Part shown: one piece after another, positions 1-10,622 of the stretch
Numbering within the stretch: position 1 is the stretch's first letter
How the letters are laid out: each line of letters starts with the position of its first letter
From: Caenimonas koreensis DSM 17982
GTDB taxonomy: Bacteria; Pseudomonadota; Gammaproteobacteria; Burkholderiales; Burkholderiaceae_C
Assembly: GCF_009646335.1 (NCBI RefSeq)
Contig: NZ_WJBU01000010.1
Span: forward strand, 62,001-126,000
Length of the DNA: 64,000 nt
Direction of reading: 5' to 3'
Translations under genes and position numbers: made by a program
The notes under the pieces: model-generated
Told to the model about the DNA's origin: nothing
The model's database searches: none
What the model saw: the letters and a program-made list of their open reading frames with translations, nothing else

Positions 1-1
1 T

Positions 2-175
2 GGCCGCCCGAGCGACCTCGACCTGCTCAATTCCGTGGCTGACAACATCCAGGGCCGCACGATCTGCGCGCTGGGTGACGCAGCTGCCATGCCCGTGCGC
101 GCAATGATCAAGCACTTCCGCCACGAGTTCGAAGCAAAGATCCAGAAGGCGCAGCAACAAGCCGTGCAGGCCTGA
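2..175 (+). CDS. nuoF: NADH-quinone oxidoreductase subunit F, 3' end
   Basis: Only the last 57 codons are in the window; the reading frame enters from the left edge and stops at TGA 173-175. The visible residues (GRTICALGDAAAMPVRAMIK followed by a charged tail) are the conserved C-terminus of the NADH- and FMN-binding NuoF subunit, which oxidises NADH in the peripheral arm of complex I. The gene lies 7 bases before nuoG in the same direction, as in the standard nuo operon. Catalytic and FMN-binding parts are outside the window, so the call rests on the tail and the context. Confidence 0.9.
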   Translation, partial: GRPSDLDLLNSVADNIQGRTICALGDAAAMPVRAMIKHFRHEFEAKIQKAQQQAVQA

Positions 176-182
176 ACACGAT

Positions 183-2318
183 ATGGTTGAAATCGATCTC
201 GACGGACAAAAAGTCTCGGTTACCGAAGGCAGCATGATCATGCATGCTGCGGACAAGGCCGGCACGTACATCCCGCACTTCTGCTATCACAAGAAGCTTT
301 CCATCGCGGCCAACTGCCGCATGTGTCTGGTTGACGTGGAGAAGGCGCCCAAGCCCATGCCCGCCTGCGCCACGCCCGTGACCAACGGCATGATCGTGCG
401 CACCAAGAGCGAGAAGGCGATCAAGGCACAAGCCTCGGTGATGGAATTCCTGCTGATCAACCATCCGCTGGACTGCCCGATCTGCGACCAGGGCGGTGAG
501 TGCCAGCTGCAGGATCTGGCCGTGGGCTACGGCGGCTCATCGTCGCGCTACCAGGAAGAAAAGCGCGTCGTCATGCACAAGGACGTCGGCCCGCTGATCT
601 CGATGGAAGAGATGAGCCGCTGCATCCACTGCACACGTTGCGTGCGCTTTGGCCAGGAAGTCGCCGGCGTGATGGAACTCGGCATGATCCACCGCGGCGA
701 GCACGCGGAGATCACCACGGTGCTGAACGACACGGTGGACTCCGAAGTCTCCGGCAACATGATCGACCTGTGCCCGGTCGGTGCGCTCACGAGCAAGCCG
801 TTCCGCTACCAGGCTCGCACTTGGGAGCTCTCGCGCCGCAAGTCGGTCAGCCCGCACGACTCCACCGGCTCGAACCTCATCGTGCAGGTCAAGGGCAACA
901 AGGTCCTGCGCGTTCTCCCGTTTGAAAACAACGATGTGAACGAATGCTGGCTCGCCGATCGCGACCGCTTTTCCTATGAAGCGCTCAACAGTGACGAGCG
1001 CCTGACGTCCCCCATGATCAAGCAGGGCGGCGAGTGGAAGACGGTCGATTGGCAAACGGCGCTCGAATACGTTGCCAATGGCCTGAAGCAGATCAAGGCC
1101 GACCACGGCGCGCAAAGTATCGGCGCGCTGGTCAGCCCGCACAGCACATCGGAAGAGCTGTTCCTCGCAGCGCAGCTCGTGCGCGGCCTGGGCAGCGAGA
1201 ACATTGATTACCGCCTGCGCAATGCGGAGTTCGCCAAGGGTGAGGGTGTCAAGTGGCTCGGCACGACGATCGCATCGCTGTCCACACTGCAAAGCGCATT
1301 CGTCATCGGCTCGAACCTGCGCAAGGACCATCCGCTGTTCGCGCTGCGCATTCGCGGTGCAGCGCGTCAGGGCGCGAAGGTTTCCGTGATTCACGACTGG
1401 GCCGACGACTGGGCGATGCCCATCGCCACTTCGGTGGTTGCTCCTGCGTCCGATTGGGTGCGTGAACTGTCGGCTGTCGCATCAGCCGTCGCCAGCGACA
1501 AGGGCGCCACGGCACCCGTGAATGCCACTGCTGGCGATTCGCACAAGGCCATCGCGCAATCGCTGCTCAGCGGCGAGCGCAAAGCCATCTTGCTGGGCAA
1601 CGCGGCAGCGCACCACGCGCAAGCCTCAACCCTGCTGGCCATTGCCAACTGGATCGGTGAGCAAACCGGCGCGACCGTGGGCTACCTCTCTGAAGCAGCC
1701 AACACGGTGGGCGCGCAGCTTGTGAACGCACTCCCGGGCGAGGGCGGCCTGAACGCCGGCCAGATGCTCGACGGCGCGCTCAAGGCGGCGATCCTTCTGA
1801 ACACCGAGCCCGAATTCGATTCGGCAGGGGGTGCAGACGCTGCAGCCGCCCTCACCAGTGCGCAGATGGTTGTCACGCTCAGCCCGTTCAAGGCCAACAT
1901 GCCGTTCAGCGATGTGCTGCTGCCCATCGCGCCGTTCACTGAAACGCCGGGCACCTTTGTCAACGCCGAAGGGCGCGTGCAGAGCTTCCACGCCGTTGTC
2001 AAGCCGCTGGGCGAAGCGCGTCCTGCCTGGAAGGTGCTGCGCGTTCTCGCCAACATGCTCGGGCTCCAAGGCTTCGACTACGAAACCGCGAATGAAGTGC
2101 TCGCCGCTGCGCGTGGTGCTGAAGACGCAGGCAAGCCATTTGTGTCCGCCGGCGCCCTGGGTAACGGCACATCCGCCTACATGTCGGCATCCGGCACGGC
2201 GGGCAAGCCTGCAACCGCGGCGATCTACCAGCTCGATTCAATCGTGCGCCGTGCGCCTTCGCTGCAGCAGACCGCTGATGGCCGCGCTGCCGCGCCGCAT
2301 GAGGAGGTCGCGGCATGA
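183..2318 (+). CDS. nuoG: NADH-quinone oxidoreductase subunit G
   Basis: This 711-residue iron-sulfur subunit of complex I carries electrons from NuoF towards NuoI. The N-terminal ferredoxin-like domain shows C34, C45, C48 and C62 for a [2Fe-2S] cluster. H94, C98, C101 and C107 form the His-Cys3 [4Fe-4S] site, and C147, C150, C153 with C197 form a further [4Fe-4S] site. The rest is the degenerate molybdopterin-oxidoreductase-like domain. I see no extra Cys4 (N7) motif after residue 200, so the protein resembles the short mitochondrial-type subunit rather than the longer enterobacterial one. Its stop overlaps the start of nuoH by 4 bases. Confidence 0.96.
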   Translation: MVEIDLDGQKVSVTEGSMIMHAADKAGTYIPHFCYHKKLSIAANCRMCLVDVEKAPKPMPACATPVTNGMIVRTKSEKAIKAQASVMEFLLINHPLDCPICDQGGECQLQDLAVGYGGSSSRYQEEKRVVMHKDVGPLISMEEMSRCIHCTRCVRFGQEVAGVMELGMIHRGEHAEITTVLNDTVDSEVSGNMIDLCPVGALTSKPFRYQARTWELSRRKSVSPHDSTGSNLIVQVKGNKVLRVLPFENNDVNECWLADRDRFSYEALNSDERLTSPMIKQGGEWKTVDWQTALEYVANGLKQIKADHGAQSIGALVSPHSTSEELFLAAQLVRGLGSENIDYRLRNAEFAKGEGVKWLGTTIASLSTLQSAFVIGSNLRKDHPLFALRIRGAARQGAKVSVIHDWADDWAMPIATSVVAPASDWVRELSAVASAVASDKGATAPVNATAGDSHKAIAQSLLSGERKAILLGNAAAHHAQASTLLAIANWIGEQTGATVGYLSEAANTVGAQLVNALPGEGGLNAGQMLDGALKAAILLNTEPEFDSAGGADAAAALTSAQMVVTLSPFKANMPFSDVLLPIAPFTETPGTFVNAEGRVQSFHAVVKPLGEARPAWKVLRVLANMLGLQGFDYETANEVLAAARGAEDAGKPFVSAGALGNGTSAYMSASGTAGKPATAAIYQLDSIVRRAPSLQQTADGRAAAPHEEVAA

Positions 2319-3391
2319 TCGACCAGATCTATGGCTTCGGTAACGGGCTGATTGCAGCCACCTGGTGGACGGCCGCAGGCTGGCCCGTCCTGTGGACGCT
2401 CATCAAGATCGTCGTGGTCGTGGCCCCGTTGATGGGCGCTGTTGCGTACCTCACGCTGTGGGAGCGCAAGGCCATCGGCTTCACGCAGATTCGCGTCGGC
2501 CCCAACCGCATCGGCCCGCTCGGCCTGCTGCAGCCGATTGCCGATGCGGTCAAGCTGCTGACCAAGGAAATCATCATCCCGACGGTCGCGAACAAGGGCC
2601 TGTTCCTGCTCGGCCCGATCATGACGATCATGCCAGCGCTCGCTGCATGGGTCGTGATCCCTTTCGGCCCTGAAGTGGCTCTGGCCAACATCAACGCCGG
2701 TCTTCTGTTCCTCATGGCGATCACGTCGCTCGAGGTGTACGGTGTGATCATTGCAGGCTGGGCATCGAACTCGAAGTACGCGTTCCTCGGCGCATTGCGT
2801 GCGTCAGCGCAAATGGTGAGTTACGAAATCGCGATGGGTTTTTGCCTCGTCGTCGTGCTGATGGTCGCAGGCAGCATGAACCTGACGGACATCGTCATGA
2901 CGCAAGGCCGCGGAATGATGGTCAACCAGGGCCTGAACTTCCTGTCGTGGAACTGGCTGCCGCTGCTGCCCATCTTCCTCGTGTATTTCATTTCGGGCCT
3001 GGCTGAAACCAACCGCCATCCGTTCGACGTGGTCGAGGGCGAGTCGGAAATCGTCGCCGGCCACATGATCGAGTACTCGGGCATGAGCTTCGCCATGTTC
3101 TTCCTGGCCGAGTACGCCAACATGTGGCTCGTCTCGATCATGGCCGTGCTGATGTTTCTGGGCGGCTGGCTGCCACCGTTCGAATTCCTGTCGTTCATCC
3201 CTGGCTGGATCTGGCTGGGCATCAAGACCTTCATGGTCGTCACCATGTTCCTGTGGGTCCGCTCGACGTTCCCGCGCTACCGCTACGACCAGATCATGCG
3301 TCTGGGCTGGAAGATCTTCATTCCGGTCACGCTCGTCTGGCTCGTCGTCGTCGCCGCCTGGATGCAGACGCCCTACAACATCTGGAAGTAG
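2315..3391 (+). CDS. nuoH: NADH-quinone oxidoreductase subunit H
   Basis: This is a 358-residue integral membrane subunit that joins the peripheral and membrane arms of complex I and forms part of the quinone chamber. The sequence shows the family signatures [21 protein letters not shown] near residues 45-65 and [20 protein letters not shown] near 230-250, with about eight hydrophobic spans. ATG 2315 overlaps the nuoG stop by 4 bases (ATGA), which implies translational coupling. The length is normal for the family. Confidence 0.97.
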   Translation: MIDQIYGFGNGLIAATWWTAAGWPVLWTLIKIVVVVAPLMGAVAYLTLWERKAIGFTQIRVGPNRIGPLGLLQPIADAVKLLTKEIIIPTVANKGLFLLGPIMTIMPALAAWVVIPFGPEVALANINAGLLFLMAITSLEVYGVIIAGWASNSKYAFLGALRASAQMVSYEIAMGFCLVVVLMVAGSMNLTDIVMTQGRGMMVNQGLNFLSWNWLPLLPIFLVYFISGLAETNRHPFDVVEGESEIVAGHMIEYSGMSFAMFFLAEYANMWLVSIMAVLMFLGGWLPPFEFLSFIPGWIWLGIKTFMVVTMFLWVRSTFPRYRYDQIMRLGWKIFIPVTLVWLVVVAAWMQTPYNIWK

Positions 3392-3399
3392 TCAAAAAA

Positions 3400-3915
3400 A
3401 TGTCCACCTCCACATTGGCACGCCAGCCTTTCTCGCTGAAGGACTTCCTCAGCAGCTTCATGCTGCTCGAGTTGTTCAAGGGCCTGGCCATCACAGGCAA
3501 GTACGCCTTCGCGCGCAAGATCACGGTGCAGTTCCCCGAGGAAAAGACGCCGCTCAGCCCGCGTTTTCGCGGCCTGCACGCATTGCGCCGTTATGACAAC
3601 GGCGAAGAGCGGTGCATCGCCTGCAAGCTGTGCGAGGCCGTGTGCCCCGCAATGGCCATCACGATCGAATCCGACCAGCGCGCCGACGGCACGCGCCGCA
3701 CGACGCGCTACGACATCGACCTCACCAAGTGCATCTTCTGCGGCTTCTGCGAAGAGAGCTGCCCGGTGGACTCCATCGTCGAGACGCACATCCTCGAATA
3801 CCACGGCGAAAAGCGCGGCGACCTGTACTTCACCAAAGACATGCTGCTCGCCGTGGGCGACCGCTACGAGCCGCAAATTGCCGCGGCCAAGGCCGCCGAC
3901 GCGAAATACCGCTGA
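3400..3915 (+). CDS. nuoI: NADH-quinone oxidoreductase subunit I
   Basis: This 171-residue 8Fe ferredoxin subunit passes electrons to the quinone. Two Cys4 motifs are clear: C72, C75, C78 with C82 ([11 protein letters not shown]), and C111, C114, C117 with C121 ([11 protein letters not shown]), so two [4Fe-4S] clusters are expected. The frame is open upstream into nuoH, but ATG 3400 is chosen. It sits 8 bases after the nuoH stop and gives the family's normal length and N-terminus. It lies between nuoH and nuoJ. Confidence 0.96.
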   Translation: MSTSTLARQPFSLKDFLSSFMLLELFKGLAITGKYAFARKITVQFPEEKTPLSPRFRGLHALRRYDNGEERCIACKLCEAVCPAMAITIESDQRADGTRRTTRYDIDLTKCIFCGFCEESCPVDSIVETHILEYHGEKRGDLYFTKDMLLAVGDRYEPQIAAAKAADAKYR

Positions 3916-3933
3916 GCCCCACGAAGAAAAACA

Positions 3934-4626
3934 ATGGACATCCGAACCGGCTTCTTCTATCTGTTCAGCGCGGTGCTGCTCTTCGCAGCCTTTCGCGTGA
4001 TCACCGCGCGCAACCCCGTGTATGCCGCGCTCTACCTCGTGCTGGCGTTCTTTCAGGCGGCGGCCGTATGGCTGCTGCTCAAGGCGGAATTCCTCGCGAT
4101 TTCGCTGGTGCTCGTGTATGTCGGGGCGGTGATGGTGCTGTTCCTGTTCGTTGTGATGATGCTGGACATCAACGTCGATGCATTGCGCGCGGGTTTCTGG
4201 AAGCACTTTCCGCTGGCGGCGTTCGTCGGCGCCATCATCGCCCTCGAAATGTCGGCGGTGCTGCTGGGCGGGTTCCGCCTGGGTGAGGAGCCGCGGTCGG
4301 TGCCTGTTGCTGCGCAGGCAGCCACGCAAGCTGCCACACAGGCGGCTGGCCAGTTCTCGAACACCAAGGAACTGGGCAAGCTGCTGTACACGCAATACCT
4401 GTATCCGCTGGAAATTGCCGCTGTCATCCTGCTCGTTGCGATCATTGCCGCGATTGCGCTGACGCTGCGTGACCGCAAGGACAGCCGCCACACCGACCCA
4501 TCTGACCAGGTCCGCGTGAAGTCCACTGACCGCCTGTCCATCGTGAAGCTGGCGCCCACCGTGGCCGCGCCGGTGGCTGCGCCCGCGCCGGTCAATGCCA
4601 ATCCGGCCGTGGAGGCCAAGCCATGA
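3934..4626 (+). CDS. nuoJ: NADH-quinone oxidoreductase subunit J
   Basis: This is a 230-residue membrane subunit of the proton-pumping arm. Five hydrophobic segments and the conserved core [18 protein letters not shown] are present near residues 55-75. Between the fourth and fifth segments is a short Ala/Gln/Thr repeat ([15 protein letters not shown], about residues 127-141), and there is a hydrophilic Pro/Ala-rich C-terminal tail of roughly 50 residues. Both are outside the conserved core. The stop overlaps nuoK by 4 bases. Confidence 0.95.
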   Translation: MDIRTGFFYLFSAVLLFAAFRVITARNPVYAALYLVLAFFQAAAVWLLLKAEFLAISLVLVYVGAVMVLFLFVVMMLDINVDALRAGFWKHFPLAAFVGAIIALEMSAVLLGGFRLGEEPRSVPVAAQAATQAATQAAGQFSNTKELGKLLYTQYLYPLEIAAVILLVAIIAAIALTLRDRKDSRHTDPSDQVRVKSTDRLSIVKLAPTVAAPVAAPAPVNANPAVEAKP

Positions 4627-4931
4627 CTCTGACCCTCGGCCACTTCCTGTCGCTGGGCGCGATTTTGTTCGCGCTGTCGGTGATCGGCATCTTTCTGAAC
4701 CGCCGCAACCTCATCGTGCTGCTGATGGCCATCGAGCTGATGCTGCTGGCGGTGAACATGAACTTCGTCGCGTTCTCGTACTACCTGAACGACATGCACG
4801 GCCAGGTGTTCGTGTTCTTCATCCTGACCGTTGCCGCCGCCGAATCGGCGATCGGCCTGGCCATTCTCGTGCTGCTGTTCCGCAACAAGTCGAACATCAA
4901 CGTCGATGAACTGAACACGCTCAAGGGATAA
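4623..4931 (+). CDS. nuoK: NADH-quinone oxidoreductase subunit K
   Basis: This 102-residue membrane subunit has three transmembrane helices, homologous to MrpC antiporter subunits. The conserved stretches [20 protein letters not shown] and [12 protein letters not shown] contain the two membrane Glu residues needed for proton translocation in the family. ATG 4623 overlaps the nuoJ stop by 4 bases, and nuoL starts 7 bases after the stop. The length is typical. Confidence 0.97.
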   Translation: MTLTLGHFLSLGAILFALSVIGIFLNRRNLIVLLMAIELMLLAVNMNFVAFSYYLNDMHGQVFVFFILTVAAAESAIGLAILVLLFRNKSNINVDELNTLKG

Positions 4932-4938
4932 CAACAAC

Positions 4939-6996
4939 ATGAGCGCAACCCTTAACGCATCCACCCTGCTGGCCGTACCGCTGGCGCCCCTGGCGGGCGC
5001 CATCCTTGCCGGCGTGCTTGGCACCAGCTTCGGCGGCAACTGGTTTGGCCGCCGCCTCTCGCACACACTGTGCATCCTGGGCGTGTTCATCGCCTTCGTG
5101 ATCTCCGCCATGACGCTCAAGAGCGTCGCGGTGGATGGCGCCCGCTTCAACGAGACGCTCTACACCTGGATGACCATCGGCTCGCTGAAGATGGAAGTGG
5201 GCTTCCTTGTCGATGGCCTCACGGCCATGATGATGTGCGTCGTCACCTTCGTCTCGCTCATGGTGCACATCTACACCATCGGCTACATGGAAGAAGACGA
5301 GGGCTACAACCGCTTCTTTGCGTATATCTCGCTCTTCACGTTCTCGATGCTCATGCTCGTGATGAGCAACAACCTGCTGCAGCTGTTCTTTGGCTGGGAA
5401 GCAGTGGGCCTCGTGTCGTACCTGCTGATTGGCTTCTGGTTCACCAAGCCCACGGCGATCTTCGCGAACATGAAGGCGTTCCTGGTCAACCGCGTAGGTG
5501 ACTTCGGCTTCATCCTGGGCATCGGCCTGATTGCGGCGTACGGCGGCACGCTCAGCTACACCGAAACATTCGCCAAGGCGGGTGAACTTGCGAAGATGGG
5601 CTTCCCCGGCACTGACTGGATGCTCGTCACCGTGATCTGCATCTGCCTGTTCATCGGCGCCATGGGCAAGAGCGCGCAGTTCCCGCTGCACGTGTGGCTG
5701 CCTGATTCGATGGAAGGCCCGACGCCCATCTCTGCGCTGATTCACGCGGCGACGATGGTCACTGCAGGCATCTTCATGGTCACGCGCATGTCGCCGCTGT
5801 TCGAGCTGAGCGATACGGCGCTGTCGTTCATGATGGTCATCGGCGCGATCACGGCGCTGTTCATGGGCTTTCTCGGCATCATCCAGAACGACATCAAGCG
5901 CGTGGTGGCGTATTCAACGCTCTCGCAGCTGGGCTACATGACGGTCGCGCTGGGCGCATCGGCCTATTCGGTGGCCGTGTTCCACCTGATGACGCACGCC
6001 TTCTTCAAGGCGCTGCTGTTCCTGGCGGCTGGCTCCGTGATCATGGGCATGCACCACAACCAGGACATCCGCTGGATGGGCAACGTGCGCAAATACATGC
6101 CGATCACCTGGATCACCGCGCTGCTCGGCTCGCTGGCGTTGATCGGCACGCCGCTGTTCGCGGGCTTCTACTCGAAAGATTCGATCATCGAAGCCGTGCA
6201 CGAGAGTCATCTCTGGGGCTCGGGCTTTGCCTACTTCGCTGTGATGGCTGGCGTGTTTGTCACCGCGTTCTATTCGTTCCGCATGTACTTCCTGGTGTTC
6301 CACGGCAAGGAGCGCTACGACCAGAACCCGGACGCACATCACGGCCACCATGATGACCATGGCGACCACGCACATGATGACCATGCCAAGCCGCACGAGT
6401 CACCGTGGGTCGTCACAGCACCGTTGCTGCTGCTGGCGTTCCCGTCCGTCGTGATCGGTTACTTCACCATCGAGCCCATGCTCTTTGGCGACTTCATGAA
6501 AGACGCGATCTTCATCGACCGCGAAAAGCACGAAGCGCTCGTCAAGCTCGCAGAAGAATTCCACGGCCCGGTCCGCATGGCGCTGCACGGCCTGATGACC
6601 ATGCCGTTCTGGCTGGCGCTCGCAGGCGTTGTGACGGCCTGGTACATGTACCTGGTCAACCCGGCGCTGCCCGCTGCGATCAAGTCGAAGGCGCAGCCGA
6701 TCTACAAGCTGCTCGAGAACAAGTACTACATGGACTGGTTCAATGAGAATGTGCTCGCCCGCGGCGCGCGCATGCTCGGCGTCGGCCTGTGGAAGGGCGG
6801 CGACGAGACCATCATCGACGGCGGCCTGGTCAATGGCAGCGCACGCGTGGTGGGCTGGTTCTCCAGCGTGACACGCGTAGTCCAGACGGGCTACATCTAT
6901 CACTACGCTTTCGCAATGATCCTGGGCGTGTTCGCGCTGATGTCGTGGTTCGTCTGGCACGAATCCATCATGAAGCTGCTCGGGTTCGGCCAATGA
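4939..6996 (+). CDS. nuoL: NADH-quinone oxidoreductase subunit L
   Basis: This 685-residue antiporter-like subunit lies at the distal end of the complex I membrane arm and carries the long lateral helix. The antiporter core is recognisable from FFGWEAVGLVSYLLIGFW and FPLHVWLPDSMEGPTPISAL, with Lys and His residues in the expected helices. A His/Asp-rich loop lies at about residues 463-485 (HHGHHDDHGDHAHDDH), between the core and the C-terminal helices. It is more histidine-rich than the core needs, but such loops occur in related proteobacteria. nuoM follows after 28 bases. Confidence 0.97.
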   Translation: MSATLNASTLLAVPLAPLAGAILAGVLGTSFGGNWFGRRLSHTLCILGVFIAFVISAMTLKSVAVDGARFNETLYTWMTIGSLKMEVGFLVDGLTAMMMCVVTFVSLMVHIYTIGYMEEDEGYNRFFAYISLFTFSMLMLVMSNNLLQLFFGWEAVGLVSYLLIGFWFTKPTAIFANMKAFLVNRVGDFGFILGIGLIAAYGGTLSYTETFAKAGELAKMGFPGTDWMLVTVICICLFIGAMGKSAQFPLHVWLPDSMEGPTPISALIHAATMVTAGIFMVTRMSPLFELSDTALSFMMVIGAITALFMGFLGIIQNDIKRVVAYSTLSQLGYMTVALGASAYSVAVFHLMTHAFFKALLFLAAGSVIMGMHHNQDIRWMGNVRKYMPITWITALLGSLALIGTPLFAGFYSKDSIIEAVHESHLWGSGFAYFAVMAGVFVTAFYSFRMYFLVFHGKERYDQNPDAHHGHHDDHGDHAHDDHAKPHESPWVVTAPLLLLAFPSVVIGYFTIEPMLFGDFMKDAIFIDREKHEALVKLAEEFHGPVRMALHGLMTMPFWLALAGVVTAWYMYLVNPALPAAIKSKAQPIYKLLENKYYMDWFNENVLARGARMLGVGLWKGGDETIIDGGLVNGSARVVGWFSSVTRVVQTGYIYHYAFAMILGVFALMSWFVWHESIMKLLGFGQ

Positions 6997-7024
6997 ACAA
7001 GAAGAACAACAAGGAAAGTCAAGA

Positions 7025-8497
7025 ATGGGTTTGCTGAGCCTTTCCATCTGGGTGCCGATCTTCTTCGGCCTCGTGCTGCTCGCCTTCGGGCGTGACGAAC
7101 AAGCGCCCACGGAGCGCTGGATAGCCCTTGTCGGCGCCGTGGCCAGCTTCCTCGTGACGATTCCGCTGTACACGCGGTTCGACGCAACCACGGCTGCCAT
7201 GCAGTTCGTCGAGAAGGCGCCATGGATCGAGCGCTTTGCCGTGAACTACCACCTGGGCGTGGACGGTATCTCGCTGTGGTTCGTGCTGCTCACTGCGTTC
7301 ATCAACGTGATCGTTGTCATCTCCGCCTGGGAGGTGATCACCGAACGCGTGAACCAGTACATGGGCGCGTTCCTGATTCTGTCGGGCCTGATGATCGGCG
7401 TGTTCACCGCGCTCGACGGCATCCTGTTCTACACGTTCTTTGAAGCCACGCTGATCCCGATGTACCTGATCATCGGTATCTGGGGCGGCCCGCGAAAGAT
7501 CTACGCAGCCTTCAAGTTCTTCCTGTACACGCTGCTTGGCTCGCTGTTGATGCTGATCGCGCTGATCTACCTGTACAGCAAGTCGGGCGGCAGCTTCGAC
7601 ATCCTGACCTGGCACAAGCTGCCGATCAGCGGCACAGCGCAGACGCTGCTGTTCTTCGGCTTCTTCGCTGCCTTCGCCGTCAAGGTGCCGATGTGGCCCG
7701 TGCACACGTGGTTGCCTGACGTGCACGTCGAAGCGCCCACCGGCGGCTCCGCTGTGCTGGCCGCCATCATGCTCAAGCTCGGCGCTTACGGTTTCCTGCG
7801 CTTTTCGATGCCGATCGCGCCCGACGCCGCGCACGAGTGGGCCGGGCTGATGATCGCGCTGTCGCTGATCGCCGTGATCTACGTTGGCCTCGTCGCCATG
7901 GTGCAGCAGGACATGAAAAAGCTCGTGGCCTATTCATCGGTCGCGCACATGGGCTTCGTCACGCTCGGCTTCTTCATCTTCAACGACCTCGGCGTCGCGG
8001 GAGGCGTCGTGCAGATGATCGCGCACGGTTTTGTATCGGCCGCGATGTTCCTGTGCATCGGCGTGCTGTACGACCGGATGCACTCGCGCGAGATTGCCAG
8101 CTATGGCGGTGTCGTGAACACGATGCCCAATTTCACGGCGTTCGCATTGCTGTTCGCCATGGCTAACTGCGGCCTGCCCGCCACCGCCGGTTTTGTCGGC
8201 GAGTGGATGGTCATTCTCGGTGCCGTGAAGTCCAACTTCTGGATTGGCATGGCTGCGGCCAGCGCGCTGATTTTCGGCGCGGCCTACACGCTGTGGATGT
8301 TCAAGCGCGTGTACCTCGGCCCGGTCGCCAATGACGAAGTGAAGGCCCTGACCGATATCAATGCGCGCGAATTCCTGATGCTGGCGCTGCTGGGTATTGC
8401 CGTGCTCTACATGGGCCTCTACCCGAAGCCATTCACCGATGTGATGAACGTGACGGTGACCGAATTCCTCAAGCACGTAGCCACGTCGAAACTGTGA
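7025..8497 (+). CDS. nuoM: NADH-quinone oxidoreductase subunit M
   Basis: This 490-residue antiporter-like proton-translocating subunit has about 14 transmembrane helices. Diagnostic segments are FYTFFEATLIPMYLIIGIWG, in which the helix-5 Glu is visible, and KVPMWPVHTWLPDVHVEAPT. The gene sits between nuoL and nuoN with a 28-base gap before and 12 bases after, and is of normal length. AGGAAAG, 15-21 bases upstream of the start in the gap, is a plausible but distant ribosome binding site. Confidence 0.97.
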   Translation: MGLLSLSIWVPIFFGLVLLAFGRDEQAPTERWIALVGAVASFLVTIPLYTRFDATTAAMQFVEKAPWIERFAVNYHLGVDGISLWFVLLTAFINVIVVISAWEVITERVNQYMGAFLILSGLMIGVFTALDGILFYTFFEATLIPMYLIIGIWGGPRKIYAAFKFFLYTLLGSLLMLIALIYLYSKSGGSFDILTWHKLPISGTAQTLLFFGFFAAFAVKVPMWPVHTWLPDVHVEAPTGGSAVLAAIMLKLGAYGFLRFSMPIAPDAAHEWAGLMIALSLIAVIYVGLVAMVQQDMKKLVAYSSVAHMGFVTLGFFIFNDLGVAGGVVQMIAHGFVSAAMFLCIGVLYDRMHSREIASYGGVVNTMPNFTAFALLFAMANCGLPATAGFVGEWMVILGAVKSNFWIGMAAASALIFGAAYTLWMFKRVYLGPVANDEVKALTDINAREFLMLALLGIAVLYMGLYPKPFTDVMNVTVTEFLKHVATSKL

Positions 8498-8509
8498 ACG
8501 AGAACAAGA

Positions 8510-10000
8510 ATGCTGGACAAAGCTAGCCTGATCATCGTCGCGCCGGAGCTCATGCTCCTGGCCATGGCGTGCCTGATCGCCCTGGTCGACCTCGGCGTGA
8601 AGACGCGCCTGCGCACGCTCACCTATTGGCTCTCGATGGGCACGCTTGCGTTTGTCGCGTGGTCCACCGCCATGCTCGCGAGTGAAGCGCAAACATCGCT
8701 CTACGCTTTCGGCCACATGGTCGTGAGCGACCCGATGGGCAACTGGCTCAAGTGCTTCTCGGCGCTCGCCATGATGGTGTGCCTGGTCTATGGCCGCCCC
8801 TACGCGGCAGACCGCGACATGATGCGCGGCGGCGAGATGTTCACGCTGGCGCTGTTCTCGCTGCTCGGCATGTTCGTGATGATCTCGGGCAGCAACTTCC
8901 TCGTCATCTATCTCGGCCTCGAACTGCTCACGCTCTGCAGCTACGCGCTGGTGGCGCTGCGGCGCGATCACGCGCAATCGACCGAAGCTGCGATGAAGTA
9001 CTTCGTGCTCGGCGCGATGGCCAGCGGCTTCCTGCTGTACGGCCTGTCGATGATCTACGGTGCGACGGGCTCGCTGGATATCGGTGAAGTCTTCAAGGCC
9101 GTCGGCAGTGGCCGCATCCGTCACGATGTACTGGTGTTCGGCCTTGTGTTCGTCGTGAGCGGCCTGGCGTTCAAGCTTGGCGCTGTACCGTTCCACATGT
9201 GGATTCCCGACGTGTACCAGGGCGCACCCACCTCGGTCACGCTGATGATCGGCGCCGCGCCTGAACTGGCCGCTTTTGCCATCACGATCCGCTTGCTGGT
9301 CGAAGGCATGATCCCGCTCGCTATCGACTGGCAGCAGATGCTGATCGTGCTGGCCGTCGGCTCCTTGCTGGTTGGCAACCTCGCCGCCATTGCGCAGACC
9401 AACCTGAAGCGCATGCTGGCCTATTCGACCATTGCGCAGATGGGCTTCGTGATTCTCGGCCTGGCTTCGGGTGTGGTGAACGGCAATACGCTCAATGGCC
9501 AGTACGCCTACAGCGCGTCGATGTTCTACGTCGTGACCTATGTGCTCACCACGCTGGCGAGCTTCGGCATCATCCTGCTGCTCGCGCGCGACGGCTTTGA
9601 AAGCGAAGAGATTGCGGACCTCGCAGGCCTGAACCAGCGCAGCCCGCTGTACGCCGGCGTGATGGCGGTGTGCCTGTTGTCGCTGGCGGGCATTCCACCC
9701 CTGGTGGGCTTCTACGCGAAGCTCGCCGTGCTGCAGGCGCTGGTGTCGTCGGGCGACATGTTCCACATTGGCCTGGCGATCTTCGCGGTGATGATGTCGC
9801 TGATCGGCACGTTCTATTACATCCGCGTCATCAAGGTCATGTACTTCGATGCGCCTATCACGGTGACCACTGTGTCTGCGCCTGCCGACGTGCGCGCCGT
9901 GCTCACGATCAACGGCGCGCTGGTGCTGATCCTCGGCATCCTGCCCGGTGGCCTGATGACACTGTGCTTCAACGCCGTCGTCAAGACGCTCGCAACCTAG
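8510..10000 (+). CDS. nuoN: NADH-quinone oxidoreductase subunit N
   Basis: This is a 496-residue antiporter-like subunit and the last gene of the nuo operon. It shares with NuoL and NuoM the motif FKLGAVPFHMWIPDVYQGAPT and a LGLELLTLCSYALVAL segment with the conserved helix-5 Glu. In many Burkholderiales a small DUF2818 membrane protein follows nuoN. Here the next gene begins 7 bases after the stop, so that gene is absent from this position. Confidence 0.97.
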   Translation: MLDKASLIIVAPELMLLAMACLIALVDLGVKTRLRTLTYWLSMGTLAFVAWSTAMLASEAQTSLYAFGHMVVSDPMGNWLKCFSALAMMVCLVYGRPYAADRDMMRGGEMFTLALFSLLGMFVMISGSNFLVIYLGLELLTLCSYALVALRRDHAQSTEAAMKYFVLGAMASGFLLYGLSMIYGATGSLDIGEVFKAVGSGRIRHDVLVFGLVFVVSGLAFKLGAVPFHMWIPDVYQGAPTSVTLMIGAAPELAAFAITIRLLVEGMIPLAIDWQQMLIVLAVGSLLVGNLAAIAQTNLKRMLAYSTIAQMGFVILGLASGVVNGNTLNGQYAYSASMFYVVTYVLTTLASFGIILLLARDGFESEEIADLAGLNQRSPLYAGVMAVCLLSLAGIPPLVGFYAKLAVLQALVSSGDMFHIGLAIFAVMMSLIGTFYYIRVIKVMYFDAPITVTTVSAPADVRAVLTINGALVLILGILPGGLMTLCFNAVVKTLAT

Positions 10001-10007
10001 CGGCTGT

Positions 10008-10604
10008 ATGCACGGCATAGATCGCCCGGCGCCCGGCGACGACAGCCATCTGGTCGAGCGCAAGGTCTCCAGCCAGGAGATCCTCAAGGGCCACTTCCTG
10101 CACGCGTTCCGCGACACGGTCGAATTGCCCGACCAGACGCAGGCCACGCGCGAATATGTGATTCACCCCGGCGCGGTGATGATCATCCCGATGCTGGACG
10201 ACGGCCGCCTCGTGATCGAGCGGCAGTACCGCTACCCCATGCAAGCGGTGATGATCGAATTCCCGGCGGGCAAGATCGACCCCGGTGAAGACCGGCTTGA
10301 ATGTGCCAGGCGCGAATTGCTCGAAGAAACCGGCTATGTGGCCGCCGAGTGGGCGAGGGCGGGTGTGTTGCACCCTGTCATCTCGTACTCGACCGAGTTC
10401 ATCGAAATCTGGTTTGCACGCGGCCTCACGCTGACCACCCGGTCGCTGGACGAGGGTGAATTCCTTGAGGTGTCCACAACCACTTTCGACGAGCTGATGG
10501 ATGGCTGCCGCAGCGGTGCGGTCACCGATTCCAAAACCCTGATCGGCGCGATGTGGCTGCAAAACGTCCTTTCGAGTCAGTGGAAACTGGACTGGCGCTC
10601 ATAA
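10008..10604 (+). CDS. NUDIX hydrolase, ADP-ribose pyrophosphatase-like
   Basis: This 198-residue protein probably hydrolyses ADP-ribose or a related nucleoside diphosphate derivative in the cytoplasm. A complete Nudix box is present: G-x5-E followed by x7-REL-x-EE-x-GY (GKIDPGE ... RRELLEETGYV, about residues 87-109), which binds the catalytic Mg2+. The substrate is inferred from the ADPRase subgroup resemblance, not from a diagnostic residue. It starts 7 bases after nuoN and probably shares the transcript, as in related genomes. Confidence 0.85.
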   Translation: MHGIDRPAPGDDSHLVERKVSSQEILKGHFLHAFRDTVELPDQTQATREYVIHPGAVMIIPMLDDGRLVIERQYRYPMQAVMIEFPAGKIDPGEDRLECARRELLEETGYVAAEWARAGVLHPVISYSTEFIEIWFARGLTLTTRSLDEGEFLEVSTTTFDELMDGCRSGAVTDSKTLIGAMWLQNVLSSQWKLDWRS

Positions 10605-10622
10605 TCGGGCGCATACACGCCT

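Noticed and set aside
7934..10147. 737-codon open frame on the minus strand across nuoM and nuoN
   Set aside because: It is antisense to two well-conserved nuo genes; its His/Arg/Gln-rich translation is typical of a high-GC shadow frame and no domain is recognisable.
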